A stretch of 64,000 nucleotides of DNA from Mesorhizobium sangaii (GCF_014207355.1 NZ_JACHEF010000001.1:1349672-1413671), one strand, 5' to 3'; numbered from the stretch's first letter, positions 1 to 8,891 are shown. Notes: a model not told the origin generated them from the sequence alone. Program-made: numbers and translations.

Positions 1-384
1 GCGCGGCCTGTTGAATTCTGGAACGACACGCACGGAGATGGCATTGAGGCTGAGAGGTTCGGAAAGCGGGCGCGGCACCACGAGATCGATCTCCAGGTCG
101 CGACCGAGGGGATGCCCTTCCGAAATGAGGGCGTCGAGAGCCAAGGTGACCTCGCGGGCGTAACGGGCCACTCCGGTCGGCCGAAGCGTCGTGAAGTCTC
201 CGTTTATCGTCCAGCGTCGTCTCGGCGCTTCCCGGTCCACGCACACCGCAGCGGAATGCCCGATCAGGAATTCGGCGCCGTCGGCAGCAGATCTGGCCAG
301 GGGTGTGTCGGCTCGGTGTCCATTCACCTGTCTGGCCCGTCTTGGTGGCGGCGACTCCGTCGTGTCGAACTCGAGTTTGCCCAT
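1..384 (-). CDS. Glycosyltransferase family 4, N-terminal part (runs off left edge)
   Basis: The first 128 codons of a gene that continues beyond position 1. The ATG at 384 is preceded by a GGGGAAGGGGGAC ribosome binding site. After a variable start of about 50 residues the protein reads RRRWTINGDF, TGVARYAREV and LDALISEGHPLGRDLE. This is nearly the same pattern as the N-terminus of the divergent gene at 581 (MARRWTINGRF, TGVQRYAREV, LDALIAEQEPLARGLE), so the two are paralogues. By that similarity it is a retaining GT-B glycosyltransferase acting on a lipid-linked exopolysaccharide intermediate at the cytoplasmic membrane. The C-terminal donor-binding half lies outside the window. Donor and acceptor cannot be inferred. 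Confidence 0.75.
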   Translation of the reverse strand, partial: MGKLEFDTTESPPPRRARQVNGHRADTPLARSAADGAEFLIGHSAAVCVDREAPRRRWTINGDFTTLRPTGVARYAREVTLALDALISEGHPLGRDLEIDLVVPRPLSEPLSLNAISVRVVPEFNRPR

Positions 385-447
385 GTCCCCCTTCCCCGGT
401 CCTTGCCGCACCTTGGGCCAGACTAGCATCCCCGGGGGCACCAAGGC

Positions 448-463
448 CCTCAAACGTTTGAGG
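448..463. promoter_or_regulatory. Perfect palindrome in divergent glycosyltransferase promoter
   Basis: CCTCAAACGTTTGAGG is a perfect 16-bp inverted repeat. It sits in the 196-bp region between the divergent starts at 384 (minus) and 581 (plus). A twofold symmetric site here could be an operator that controls both paralogous glycosyltransferase genes. The binding protein is unknown. Confidence 0.4.
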
Positions 464-580
464 TAGGCACGCCGTCCGACCTCGCCTATCCGGATGATTG
501 CCGCTTAGCCGGATGACCCGATGGCCATGGTGACCTGGCGCCTTTGCGGCTCCACATTGAAGGTTTCAAAGGGGGACGAC

Positions 581-1711
581 ATGGCGCGGCGTTGGACCAT
601 CAATGGGCGTTTTCTTTCCCAGCCGACAACAGGTGTCCAGCGTTATGCGCGCGAGGTCGTCCACTCTCTCGACGCCTTGATCGCGGAACAGGAGCCCCTC
701 GCCCGCGGCCTCGAACTCAGTCTGCGCTGTCCGCCCGGGTCCGGGGACATCCCCCTGGCTTTCATCGAACGTCGCGAGATCGGCCGCACGAGCGGGCATG
801 TCTGGGAGCAGGTGCAGCTCCCCTCATCCCTCGACGGCAGCGGACTGCTCAGCCTCTGCAACACCGGGCCGCTGCTTTCCAGCAAGCATATCGTCTGCAT
901 CCATGATGCAAATGTCTGGAATGCCCCGCAGAGCTACTCCCTTGCCTTCAGGCTTCTTTACAGGAACCTGTTGCCCGGCCTCGGCAAGACGGCGTGCGGA
1001 ATTTCGACCGTTTCCAACTACTCCCTGGATGAACTGGTTCGCCGCGGCGTCATCCAGGAAGAACGGGCTTTCGTCGCGCCGAACGGCCATGAACATGCTT
1101 TGCGATGGAAGCCTGAACACTCGGCACAGACAAGGCTGGCGGCCTCGCGGGAAACCGTTGTTCTGATCGGCAGTGCCGCACCCCACAAGAATGTGGATCT
1201 CCTCCTGAACATGGCTGATCGTCTTGGCGAGGCCGGACTCAGAATAGCGATCGTCGGCATGTCGGATTCGCGCGTCTTCAGGTCAGGGACGGCCAGGACC
1301 GAAGCTCGAAACATCCACTGGCTCGGCCGCGTTTCCGATGGCGAATTGGCGGCCCTGCTCAGGGACTCGCTATGCCTGGCTTTCCCCTCGCTCACGGAGG
1401 GCTTCGGTCTCCCGGCCCTCGAGGCGATGGCCGTCGGCTGCCCCGTGGTGGTTTCGGACCGCGCCAGCCTGCCTGAAGTCTGCGGCAGCGCAGCCCTGTT
1501 TGCACCTCCCGACGACCCGAATGCATGGTTCGACAGTTTCGCGCAGCTTCGCGGTTCCCAGGCCTTGCGACTGCAGATGATAGGCAAGGGAAGGGCGAGG
1601 GCCTCGGCATACAGCTGGAGGGCGACGGCCTTGCGTTATCTCGAGGCGATGGCGGCCGCGGACGGCGTCGATGCGGACGCTAAGATCGTCAGGGCTCGCG
1701 AATTCACATGA
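581..1711 (+). CDS. Glycosyltransferase family 4 (GT-B)
   Basis: Predicted cytoplasmic glycosyltransferase of 376 residues, adding one sugar to the growing exopolysaccharide repeat unit. The ATG at 581 is chosen over an in-frame ATG at 521 because GGGGGA lies directly upstream and the protein then starts MARRWTINGRF, like its paralogue at 1-384. The N-terminal half carries TGVQRYAREV. The C-terminal half carries the GT4 donor-site motif EGFGLPALEAMAVG near residues 272-285, with the two glutamates of the E-x7-E signature, followed by VVVSDRASLPEVCG. Its last 8 bases overlap the convergent gene that ends at 1704. The substrate is not predictable. Confidence 0.85.
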   Translation: MARRWTINGRFLSQPTTGVQRYAREVVHSLDALIAEQEPLARGLELSLRCPPGSGDIPLAFIERREIGRTSGHVWEQVQLPSSLDGSGLLSLCNTGPLLSSKHIVCIHDANVWNAPQSYSLAFRLLYRNLLPGLGKTACGISTVSNYSLDELVRRGVIQEERAFVAPNGHEHALRWKPEHSAQTRLAASRETVVLIGSAAPHKNVDLLLNMADRLGEAGLRIAIVGMSDSRVFRSGTARTEARNIHWLGRVSDGELAALLRDSLCLAFPSLTEGFGLPALEAMAVGCPVVVSDRASLPEVCGSAALFAPPDDPNAWFDSFAQLRGSQALRLQMIGKGRARASAYSWRATALRYLEAMAAADGVDADAKIVRAREFT

Positions 1712-2936
1712 TCTCGTAAAGTGCCTGGACGGTCCCGAGTGATTCCAGGATCGCGCGGTCGAAGTTCTCCTCGGAGAAACGTCCGGCATTCTTGGCGCAA
1801 GCGCGGGGCGTGATGGCATAGCTGTTGTCTTCGAACCGTTCGACGGCCTCCTTGAGGTGATCGACGGTCTGAGCCTTGAACAGGACCCCTGTCGGCTCGG
1901 GGGATGATCCCAGGCGCTGTACGATGTCGACGGCCCCGCCGCGGCCGAAGGCAACCAGCGGCGTCCCGCAGGCCTGGGCCTCGGCCAGCGCTATGCCGAA
2001 ATCCTCGCAACCTGCAAAGACCATCGCCTTCGCCCGTGCCAGGGTGTCCACATAGTCTTTCCGCGGCAGATAACCCGAGAAGGTGACGTTGGGACCAGCA
2101 AGCGCCCGCAAGCTGGCCGATTGCTGCCCTTCGCCAACGATGACCAGTCGCCGCGACGGCATCTCGTTGAAGGCCCGGATGACGAGGTCGGTGCGCTTGT
2201 AAGGGGCGAGGAAGGACGCCGAAACATAGTAATCGTCCTTGTCCTCCACACAGGGCAGTTCTCCCAGTGAGACCGGCGGGAAAACGACGCGTGCCTCGCG
2301 CCCGTAGATATGCTGGATTCGGGAGCGGACATAATTCGAATTCGCCAGCATCAGATCCGGACCGTGCGCGGTTCTCGTGTCCCACGTCCTCAGGCGATGG
2401 AGCATGTACCGATAGAGCATTCCCTTGGGCCCGAAGCCAAGCCGCCCTTGCTGAAGATAGGAAAACTGCTCGTCCCAGGCGTAGCGGACGGGGCTGTGCA
2501 CATAGCAAAGATGCGGCTGGTCCGGCCTGGTGATCACGCCGCGCGAAAATGCGGCCGAAGACGAGATGACCGCATCGTAGCCTGTCACGTCGAACTGTTC
2601 GATCAGGAAGGGACAAAAGAAGAAGAGGGATCGATAGAATTTCTGGACCATCGGGATCCGGTTGGCCGCGGAGGTATGGAATTCCACGTCGCGGAAATAT
2701 TGCTCCTTCACCTCGGCCGGCAGGAAATCGAAAAGCGTGAAGACTTCCGCATTGGGGAACTGCTTGCAGATTTGCGCCAGAACCCGTTCCCCTCCCCGGA
2801 AGTTCGGACACCAGTCATGAACGACCGCTATCTTCGCATACCTGTCGACGCCGGGTCCCGGCGCGGCCGGGAACTCCTCGATGGGCACATCGACCTTGGC
2901 CGCGACCGCCAAATCGGAAGAGCGTTCGTGGAGCAT
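1704..2936 (-). CDS. Glycosyltransferase family 4, WbaZ-like
   Basis: A 410-residue GT-B glycosyltransferase. The ATG at 2936 has AGGGGGAACC just upstream, so it is preferred to in-frame starts further out. After a 30-residue lead it shows AVVHDWCPNFRGGERVLAQI and FTLFDFLPAEV, a pattern typical of WbaZ-type (often GDP-mannose using) mannosyltransferases, and in the C-terminal half GCEDFGIALAEAQACGTPLV with the E-x7-E type donor motif. GDP-mannose use would fit the GDP-mannose genes at 9.4-13.3 kb, but that is inference. It is convergent with the gene at 581 and divergent from the GT2 gene at 3182. Confidence 0.83.
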   Translation of the reverse strand: MLHERSSDLAVAAKVDVPIEEFPAAPGPGVDRYAKIAVVHDWCPNFRGGERVLAQICKQFPNAEVFTLFDFLPAEVKEQYFRDVEFHTSAANRIPMVQKFYRSLFFFCPFLIEQFDVTGYDAVISSSAAFSRGVITRPDQPHLCYVHSPVRYAWDEQFSYLQQGRLGFGPKGMLYRYMLHRLRTWDTRTAHGPDLMLANSNYVRSRIQHIYGREARVVFPPVSLGELPCVEDKDDYYVSASFLAPYKRTDLVIRAFNEMPSRRLVIVGEGQQSASLRALAGPNVTFSGYLPRKDYVDTLARAKAMVFAGCEDFGIALAEAQACGTPLVAFGRGGAVDIVQRLGSSPEPTGVLFKAQTVDHLKEAVERFEDNSYAITPRACAKNAGRFSEENFDRAILESLGTVQALYEIM

Positions 2937-3181
2937 GGTTCCCCCTAGCCTCGTCAGGCCAGCAGTCTCCATTCCATCTTGTTGCCCCGGCAAGTTGTAC
3001 GATCGGTTACAGGTTGTTCCGGACGCATGCCTATCTAATACTTATGGCTGTGGGTCGTTTACAGGAATACTCCGAAAGCCTGTGTCCGGGGGTATGCCAA
3101 GCTCCTTCCGTCACCTTTTATGCAGGCTGTTTCGGCCCCCTCGCCGGTTTAGGTTCGGCGGGAACCGAAGCTGGATCGAGC

Positions 3182-4054
3182 ATGAGACTAGCAGTGATCA
3201 TCCCGACCCTTGGCCGCCGCGGACAGGTCGCGCGCCTGCTTCGGTATTTGGGTGACCAGACGAGACTTCCTGACGAGGTCATCGTGTCGGCGCCAGACGC
3301 CACGCACGTTGAACTGCCGGAAGATTGTCCTTTCCCTTTGTCGCTCGTTTTCGGACCGATGGGATCGTCTGCCCAGCGGAACACGGCTCTCGTACCTTCC
3401 CTGGCGCGCTTCGACATCATCACATTCTTCGACGACGATTTCGTTCCGTCCACCGAATACCTGGAACAGGTCGAGAAAGCTTTCGTGGAAAATGACGGAT
3501 GGGCGGTGGTGATGGGCACGGTCGTCAGGGACGGGGCCACGAATGCCGGCCTCACCTGGGAAGATGCCGAAGCCGCCTTGCGAGAAACCCGGGGCAAAAA
3601 ACATGATGGACCACCGGTGGTCGACCATGTCGGTGCGTACGGATGCAACATGTCCTTCCGGTCCTCTTTTGTGGGAGATTTGCGCTTCGACGAGCGCCTG
3701 GTCCTGTACGGCTGGCAGGAAGACATCGATTTCACCAGCCAAATGAGGTCCAAAGGTCGCGTGGTCTGCGTCACTGCAATCACGGGCGTCCACCTCGGTA
3801 TCAAGACAGGCCGGGTCAGCGGAAAGCGGTTCGGCTATTCCCAGGTTGCGAATGCGATCTACCTGATCAGGAAGGGCTCCGTTCCGGCCTCTTTCGCACT
3901 TCCCCTGATGTTCAGGAATATTGCGGCCAACCTCGCAAAGAGCCTGCGGCCCGAGCCGTATATCGATCGCAGAGGCAGGCTCAGGGGCAACATGCTGGCG
4001 ATCCTGCACATCGCCATGGGACGAATCGAACCCGAGTACATCCTGAAAATCTGA
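3182..4054 (+). CDS. Glycosyltransferase family 2 (GT-A)
   Basis: A 290-residue inverting GT-A enzyme. The ATG at 3182 gives MRLAVIIPTLGRRGQVARLL, the standard GT2 start. The reading frame is open further upstream (to 3014), but those residues look non-coding. The nucleotide-sugar/metal motif is FFDDDFVPSTEYLEQ near residue 83, and a late acidic motif GWQEDIDFTSQM holds the expected catalytic ED. No membrane segments are obvious apart from a weak hydrophobic stretch near the end. It is followed after 14 bp by the ExoF-like gene, so the two probably form an operon. Its job is one elongation step in polysaccharide repeat-unit assembly. Confidence 0.83.
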   Translation: MRLAVIIPTLGRRGQVARLLRYLGDQTRLPDEVIVSAPDATHVELPEDCPFPLSLVFGPMGSSAQRNTALVPSLARFDIITFFDDDFVPSTEYLEQVEKAFVENDGWAVVMGTVVRDGATNAGLTWEDAEAALRETRGKKHDGPPVVDHVGAYGCNMSFRSSFVGDLRFDERLVLYGWQEDIDFTSQMRSKGRVVCVTAITGVHLGIKTGRVSGKRFGYSQVANAIYLIRKGSVPASFALPLMFRNIAANLAKSLRPEPYIDRRGRLRGNMLAILHIAMGRIEPEYILKI

Positions 4055-4068
4055 CGGCGGGAAAGACA

Positions 4069-5379
4069 ATGCGGAAATGGCTCTTGAGAGTGGCGGCGGC
4101 TTCATTGGCGGCGGCGGCTGCCTGCCCCTTGCCGACGATGGCTGGCGAGTATCTCCTCGGACCCCAGGACAAGGTCAGGCTCAAGGTTTACGAATGGCGC
4201 GCATCACGCGACGTGATCTTCGAATGGACGGCTCTCAACGACAGCTTCGTTGTCGGTGCCGACGGCACGCTCTTCCTTCCATTTGTCGGCCAGATACGGG
4301 CGCAAGGCACCGCCCCCGGCGACCTCGCTCGCGCGATCGGCGACCGCCTGATGCAGCAGATGGGACTCGGCCGCCAGCCGGATGTCGCCGTCGAGATTGT
4401 CCAGTACAGGCCGTTCTACATAGTCGGCTACGTCACGCAGCCCGGCGAGTTTCCCTTCAGGCCGGGACTAACGGTCCTGCAGGCGCTGGGAATCGCCGGC
4501 GGCCTGCGAACACGCGAGGAGGACATGTCGAGGCTCGAGCGTGAAGTCATCGCGGGCCAGGGCGACGTGGGTTTGCTGGCGCTGAGCAATGTCAGTCTGC
4601 TCGCCCGCAAAGCGCGGCTGGAATCGGAACTGGCTGGCAGCGACGACATCGCCTTCCCTGCACAACTGAAGGACAGAGCTTCGAACGAGACGGTCGCGTT
4701 GGCGATGGAGCAGGAGCGCAAGATCTTCGCCGTCCGCAAGGACGCCATGGCGACGCAACTCCGTGCCCTGCGAGAACTCAAGGATTTCCTCGAAAAGGAA
4801 CTGACCTCGCTCGGCCAGCAGATGGCCTTCCACGACCAACAGATCGAACTGATCCAGAAGGAACTCGCGGGTGTTTCGGCCCTTGTCCAGAAGGGGTTGG
4901 CGGTTGCACCGCGGGAACTCTCTCTACAGGGAACGGTCGCACAGATGCAGAGCGACAGGTTGGTTGCCGAGACGTCGCTGTTGCGAGTCAGGCAGGAGAT
5001 AAGCAAGACCGACATCGAGATCCTCAATCTCGGCAATAGCCAAGCCAGCGAAGTCGCCGCTGCCTTGCGCGAGACGCAGCTGCAGCTCAATGAAGTGACC
5101 AGCAAGGCCAACACCGCGGTGCAGTTGCTGCACGATACCGAGGTCACGGCCCCTGCTCTGCTCGCTCTTAGAGAGCGCGCCGAAAGGGCCAAGCCGATCT
5201 TCAAGATCGTGAGGACGACGGACAGCGGCTCGCAAGAAATCATGGCTGAGGAAACGACGCCGATCGAGCCAGGCGATACCGTGAAGATCGATATCCCCCC
5301 GCCCCCGTCCGGCTTGGCCGCCCTACCTGCAGGCGACAGCGTGCAGACAGAGACGCTCCCGATTCAGGGCACCAACTGA
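4069..5379 (+). CDS. exoF: ExoF-like polysaccharide export protein
   Basis: A 436-residue periplasmic export protein. A signal peptide (MRKWLLRVAAASLAAAAA) precedes a polysaccharide-export domain beginning YLLGPQDKVRLKVYEW at about residue 28, which continues into an SLBB-like segment (PFYIVGYVTQPGEFPFRPG, about residues 120-160). A long helical, probably coiled-coil region follows, rich in Glu, Gln, Lys and Leu (about 200-380), then a proline-rich tail. A long C-terminal coiled coil on an OPX core is the layout of rhizobial ExoF rather than E. coli Wza. The start has GGCGGGAAAG upstream. With the co-polymerase at 6813-8693 it should form the envelope-spanning export machine. The symbol denotes family, not proven orthology. 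Confidence 0.85.
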   Translation: MRKWLLRVAAASLAAAAACPLPTMAGEYLLGPQDKVRLKVYEWRASRDVIFEWTALNDSFVVGADGTLFLPFVGQIRAQGTAPGDLARAIGDRLMQQMGLGRQPDVAVEIVQYRPFYIVGYVTQPGEFPFRPGLTVLQALGIAGGLRTREEDMSRLEREVIAGQGDVGLLALSNVSLLARKARLESELAGSDDIAFPAQLKDRASNETVALAMEQERKIFAVRKDAMATQLRALRELKDFLEKELTSLGQQMAFHDQQIELIQKELAGVSALVQKGLAVAPRELSLQGTVAQMQSDRLVAETSLLRVRQEISKTDIEILNLGNSQASEVAAALRETQLQLNEVTSKANTAVQLLHDTEVTAPALLALRERAERAKPIFKIVRTTDSGSQEIMAEETTPIEPGDTVKIDIPPPPSGLAALPAGDSVQTETLPIQGTN

Positions 5380-5647
5380 TCAAGCTTGCTCAGTGAGGCA
5401 GGTCCACAACTCGCCGCACCCATTGGCGCGTGTGGGCTTCGGAAGCTGAAACGCGGCTGGAGGCCGCCTGGAAGCACCAAGAACACAAGGGCGCAAGAAA
5501 ACTGGGGGCGATGCTCAACCGGATCATCTGCGCAATACCCTGGCACTTGCCATGCACTTTGAGGCCGCATATCAGTGAGCACACGCTGACGAAACCTTCC
5601 CTGCCGCAGTGAGGCGATCAGTCCTGCGGGTATCACTGGAGATTTCG

Positions 5648-5884
5648 GTGCTCATGAGTGTAGTGGCTGTATCGGCGGCGGGCGTTTTGTTGGGACTGCG
5701 GTTCAAGGCTCCAGCCCTGATCGCGGCGACTGCGCTGCTTGTGATCGGAAGCTTTGCCTGGAATGGCCTTGGGTTGCCCGGCCATGTGACCGTCACCAAA
5801 TTCCTGATCCTGGCATTCGTATTGGCTTGCGCCTACATCATCGGCCTTTCCCTGTCCGTCCACTGGAGGCAGAAGGAAGGGTGA
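5648..5884 (+). CDS. Small membrane protein, unknown function
   Basis: A short protein of about 78 residues with two or three hydrophobic segments (VLMSVVAVSAAGVLLGL, LIAATALLVIGSFAW and ILAFVLACAYIIGLSL) and a charged end HWRQKEG. The GTG at 5648 is chosen because TGGAG lies 6 bases upstream. A GTG at 5609 in the same frame would add 13 residues. I do not recognise the family. It sits between the export gene and the convergent ExoY-like gene and may be an accessory inner-membrane component of exopolysaccharide export, but only location suggests this. About 230 bp upstream (5380-5608) contain no convincing gene. Confidence 0.5.
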   Translation: MLMSVVAVSAAGVLLGLRFKAPALIAATALLVIGSFAWNGLGLPGHVTVTKFLILAFVLACAYIIGLSLSVHWRQKEG

Positions 5885-5896
5885 GCGGTCGGGACT

Positions 5897-6691
5897 TCAG
5901 GCTGCCCTGTCGAAGCGCATCACTGCGAAAACCGTCCTGAACAGGATCACGATGTCGAGCCAGACCGACCAGTTCCGCACATACTGGCTGTCCAGCGCCA
6001 CGCGGTTGGCGTAGTCCATGCTGCTTCTTCCGCTCACCTGCCAGAGACCGGTGAGTCCCGGCCTTGTCCGAAGGTATTCCCCCAGGTGGTCGCCGTAGCG
6101 TACGAGTTCGTCCTTTACGATGGGCCTTGGGCCCACGCAGCTCATGTCGCCACGGATGATGTTGAAGAGCTGCGGGAGTTCGTCGAGGCTCGACTTGCGC
6201 AGCATCCACCCAAGCAGCGTGACGCGGGGGTCGTTCCTGATCTTGTGGGTCTCTTCCCACTCCTTGCAGACATCGGGGTTGGCTTCGAGATATGCTTTCA
6301 GAACTTCTTCCGAATTGGCGACCATCGAGCGGAACTTGTAGCAATCGAACGGCTTTCCGCCGAACCCGATACGGCTGTGCGAGAACACTGCCGGGCCTCC
6401 TGCCGTCATCCTGATCAGCAGGGCAACGACGATCATCACAGGCGCAGCCATGATAAGCGCCGTGCCCGCTATGACCAGATCCATGATCCGCTTCAGGCGA
6501 CCTCCCATGGGAGGGTTCGTCGTTCCCGACCTGATGGCGGGCGACAGGTCTGTCAATACTGCCCCGGCACTGTTGTGGTCGGGCGCAGGAACAACGTGCA
6601 GGACTGCCGTTCGGCTGTCAGCCGCCACGGGAAGAGGCGGCTGAACCCAGATCGGGGTTCCCTGATGCGACTCGAAGGTGTTTGTTGACAT
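5897..6691 (-). CDS. exoY: ExoY-like undecaprenyl-phosphate sugar-1-phosphate transferase
   Basis: A 264-residue bacterial sugar transferase that starts repeat-unit synthesis by moving a sugar-1-phosphate onto undecaprenyl phosphate. One membrane segment (IMDLVIAGTALIMAAPVMIV, about residues 68-90) is followed by the catalytic cytoplasmic domain with the family motifs KFRSMV, LRKSSLDELPQLFNIIRGDM, VGPRPI and RPGLTGLWQVSGRS. This short single-domain layout is that of ExoY rather than the long WbaP form. The N-terminal 60 residues are low-complexity and no clear ribosome binding site marks the start, so translation could begin further in. It follows the co-polymerase gene on the same strand after 121 bp. 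Confidence 0.9.
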   Translation of the reverse strand: MSTNTFESHQGTPIWVQPPLPVAADSRTAVLHVVPAPDHNSAGAVLTDLSPAIRSGTTNPPMGGRLKRIMDLVIAGTALIMAAPVMIVVALLIRMTAGGPAVFSHSRIGFGGKPFDCYKFRSMVANSEEVLKAYLEANPDVCKEWEETHKIRNDPRVTLLGWMLRKSSLDELPQLFNIIRGDMSCVGPRPIVKDELVRYGDHLGEYLRTRPGLTGLWQVSGRSSMDYANRVALDSQYVRNWSVWLDIVILFRTVFAVMRFDRAA

Positions 6692-6812
6692 GGGACGGTT
6701 GCTGTTCGAATTGTTCCGGACACTCTTCCAAGGTCGGGGCTTGTCGGCAAGAAAGGCAAAGGAGGTAGCGTGACGCCCCAGGGCTACCCCCTAATCCCAA
6801 GGAATGATCCCC

Positions 6813-8693
6813 CTACACGCTTTTGCGACTTCCGAGGGAGGAATGTCTCGCCATCAGTTTCATGCGGGGCTTGGACTTCATCGCGCGGGCCTTCGTCAGG
6901 AGCACGCCCAGGATGGGCGTCCTGCTGGCCTGCAGCGTCCTGACGAGTTCCCGCAGCGTTTGGACATGTGTCTTGCCCCACTGGGCAACGACGACGACGC
7001 CGTCCAGGACGGATCCGACAATCAGTTCGTCGGCTCCCGAGGCAAGCGTCGGCAGGTCCAAGATGACAATGTCGTAGGCGGCAAGTTCGTAGGCGGCAAG
7101 GTCGCGAGCGGTCAGATCCAGGAGGAACGCCTCCATGTTGCTTGGTGCCAGCAGGTGCCTGGCGTCCACCACCGAACTTGGAAGCAAGTCGAACGGCCGC
7201 CCAGGAGCGCGGACGATGTTGAGCCGGACAGGGTCCTGGCACGGTTTGTCGAGGGCGCCCGACGGGCCGAGCAGCCGCGTGGTCAGTGTCGGTCGCCTGA
7301 TGTCGGCGTCAATTACCAGCGTCTTCAGCCCAGACATCGAATATAGCGTGGCAAGATTGCTGGCGACCGAACTCTTCGAACTGTCGTTGGATACCGCCGT
7401 CAGCCCAAGCAACTTGATCGGGCGGCTGGTTTCCGCAAGGCTGATTTCGGTTCGCACTTTCCTGAGACTGTGGCTGTATCGGGAGTGCGGATATCTTGCG
7501 ACTTCGTCGAGGTGGCCGGATTCCCTTCTCCTGGTGGTGGGCGGCAGCTCTCCGACGCATTCGACACCCAAATTCTCCCGGATGAGTCGTGCTGACCTGA
7601 TGGTCCAGTCGAATGTATGCCTCACGAACGAAAGTCCGATACCGAAAATGAGCCCGGCAACCGCCGCGAAAGCCAGCATCAACTTCGGCCTTGGAGTGCT
7701 CGGATAGAGCGGCGCCGTCGCAGCCGTGATCACCCTTGCGTCGGCGACCGGGTACGACTGCTGGCTTACCGAGTTGGTGTAGGCCTGCAGGAAGCTCTCG
7801 TACATCTTCTGGTAGGTTTCAGCAGTCACCTCGAGTTCTTCGAGCGTCGGCACAGCGTTCGCCCCACCTTCGTCCGTGGCTTCACTGCCGACGCTGTAAT
7901 CGTGGCGTGACCGGAACTCTTGCGCCTTCGCCATGGCCTCGTTCATCTGGGTGCGCAGTTGTTTAAGGCGCATCTCGAGCCAGGCGCCGCCTTCCCTTGC
8001 CGCGTCGGCCTTGGTTTCGATCTGCTCACGCACGAAGGCATCGGCCGTGGCGTTCGCAACCTTGGCTGCACCTTCGGCATCGAGAGAGGTGAAGGATATG
8101 TCTATCGCGTAGGAAACGCCGACTCTGCGGACGTCGAGGCCATTGCGGAAAATCAACATGCTGCGCCGGGACTTCTGGTAATCGGTCAGCGTAACGGGTG
8201 TTTCAGGCACGCCTTGGCCGAAACGCTCCGCAAGCGACGTCAGCCACGCGCTTTTCCTGAGCTCGGAAGCATCGAGCAGGACTGTTCCTATCTTCTTGAA
8301 TCTTTCCCGCAAAGTCGGAGTCTGCGGACGGTTGAACTGGGGGTCGTCGACAAGTTTCAACTGGTCGAGGACCATCGCGGCGATCTTTTCCGACTGCATC
8401 ACTGCTATCTGGCTTTCCACCTGGGCGGTGTCCAACGACAGATCTACTTCGCCACCCTCCTGCAGGTGTTGTGGCAATTTCGGCTCGATCAGAATCTGCG
8501 CGCTGGCGATGAAAGTTGGGTCGGTGGTCGAATTGTAGAACCCGGCCACCAAGAGAGCCGCAGCAAGGCAGGCGATGATGGTTCCAACGTAGTGCCGCAG
8601 AAATTCGGTTATGTCGGAGAGGCCAATAAATTCCTGGCCGGCGGAAGCCTGCTGCTCCGCCGGAGGCCATTGATTGGGAAACATGCGGTTCAT
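6813..8693 (-). CDS. Wzz/ExoP-like polysaccharide co-polymerase with degenerate P-loop
   Basis: A 626-residue inner-membrane protein that sets chain length and links polymerisation to export. It has a Wzz domain with a first membrane helix (about 36-53), a periplasmic coiled-coil region, a second helix around residues 335-360 (LMLAFAAVAGLIFGIGLSF) and a cytoplasmic tyrosine-kinase-like ATPase domain. Walker A' (LVIDADIRRP) and Walker B (YDIVILDLP) are intact. The Walker A region reads AVSNDSSKSSVASNLA, with Lys440 kept, whereas the family normally has a GEGKS/T-type loop. No tyrosine-rich tail is present. AGGAG lies 6-7 bases before the ATG. ATP binding may be weakened or lost, and phosphorylation control is doubtful. 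Confidence 0.88.
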   Translation of the reverse strand: MNRMFPNQWPPAEQQASAGQEFIGLSDITEFLRHYVGTIIACLAAALLVAGFYNSTTDPTFIASAQILIEPKLPQHLQEGGEVDLSLDTAQVESQIAVMQSEKIAAMVLDQLKLVDDPQFNRPQTPTLRERFKKIGTVLLDASELRKSAWLTSLAERFGQGVPETPVTLTDYQKSRRSMLIFRNGLDVRRVGVSYAIDISFTSLDAEGAAKVANATADAFVREQIETKADAAREGGAWLEMRLKQLRTQMNEAMAKAQEFRSRHDYSVGSEATDEGGANAVPTLEELEVTAETYQKMYESFLQAYTNSVSQQSYPVADARVITAATAPLYPSTPRPKLMLAFAAVAGLIFGIGLSFVRHTFDWTIRSARLIRENLGVECVGELPPTTRRRESGHLDEVARYPHSRYSHSLRKVRTEISLAETSRPIKLLGLTAVSNDSSKSSVASNLATLYSMSGLKTLVIDADIRRPTLTTRLLGPSGALDKPCQDPVRLNIVRAPGRPFDLLPSSVVDARHLLAPSNMEAFLLDLTARDLAAYELAAYDIVILDLPTLASGADELIVGSVLDGVVVVAQWGKTHVQTLRELVRTLQASRTPILGVLLTKARAMKSKPRMKLMARHSSLGSRKSV

Positions 8694-8736
8694 TCAAATT
8701 CTCCTGCAGGCGCGCGGGAAATCCTGCGCGCACGCC

Positions 8737-8766
8737 GTCCCCATGCAGGCGGTCCCCATGCAGGCG
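8737..8766. repeat. Two tandem 15-bp direct repeats
   Basis: GTCCCCATGCAGGCG occurs twice in direct succession, 44 bp upstream of the minus-strand co-polymerase start. It may be a simple slippage duplication or a repeated regulator half-site. Nothing further can be said. Confidence 0.6.
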
Positions 8767-8872
8767 GTCGATGACATTCAGCCGATGTTTTCATTGAAAG
8801 CTGAGGCCCCTCGATCCCAGACCGCAGCGAAAAGATTACGCCTGCGTCAGGGAAGGTTAAACGCCGCCAATT

Positions 8873-8891
8873 GGCGTAGGGACCCTACGCC
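8873..8891. promoter_or_regulatory. 19-bp perfect palindrome at 3' end of small gene
   Basis: GGCGTAGGG-A-CCCTACGCC is a perfect inverted repeat with a one-base centre. It overlaps the stop codon of the minus-strand gene that ends at 8885 and lies 180 bp upstream of the co-polymerase start. It may be an operator for the co-polymerase promoter. A transcription terminator is less likely because no T-run follows on either strand. Confidence 0.4.

Noticed and set aside
3014..3181. N-terminal extension of the GT2 glycosyltransferase
   Set aside because: The extra residues look non-coding and precede the standard GT2 start. The stretch is better read as the divergent promoter region.
5430..5612. 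60-residue plus-strand frame between the export gene and the small membrane protein
   Set aside because: GTG start without a ribosome binding site and a translation without recognisable features.
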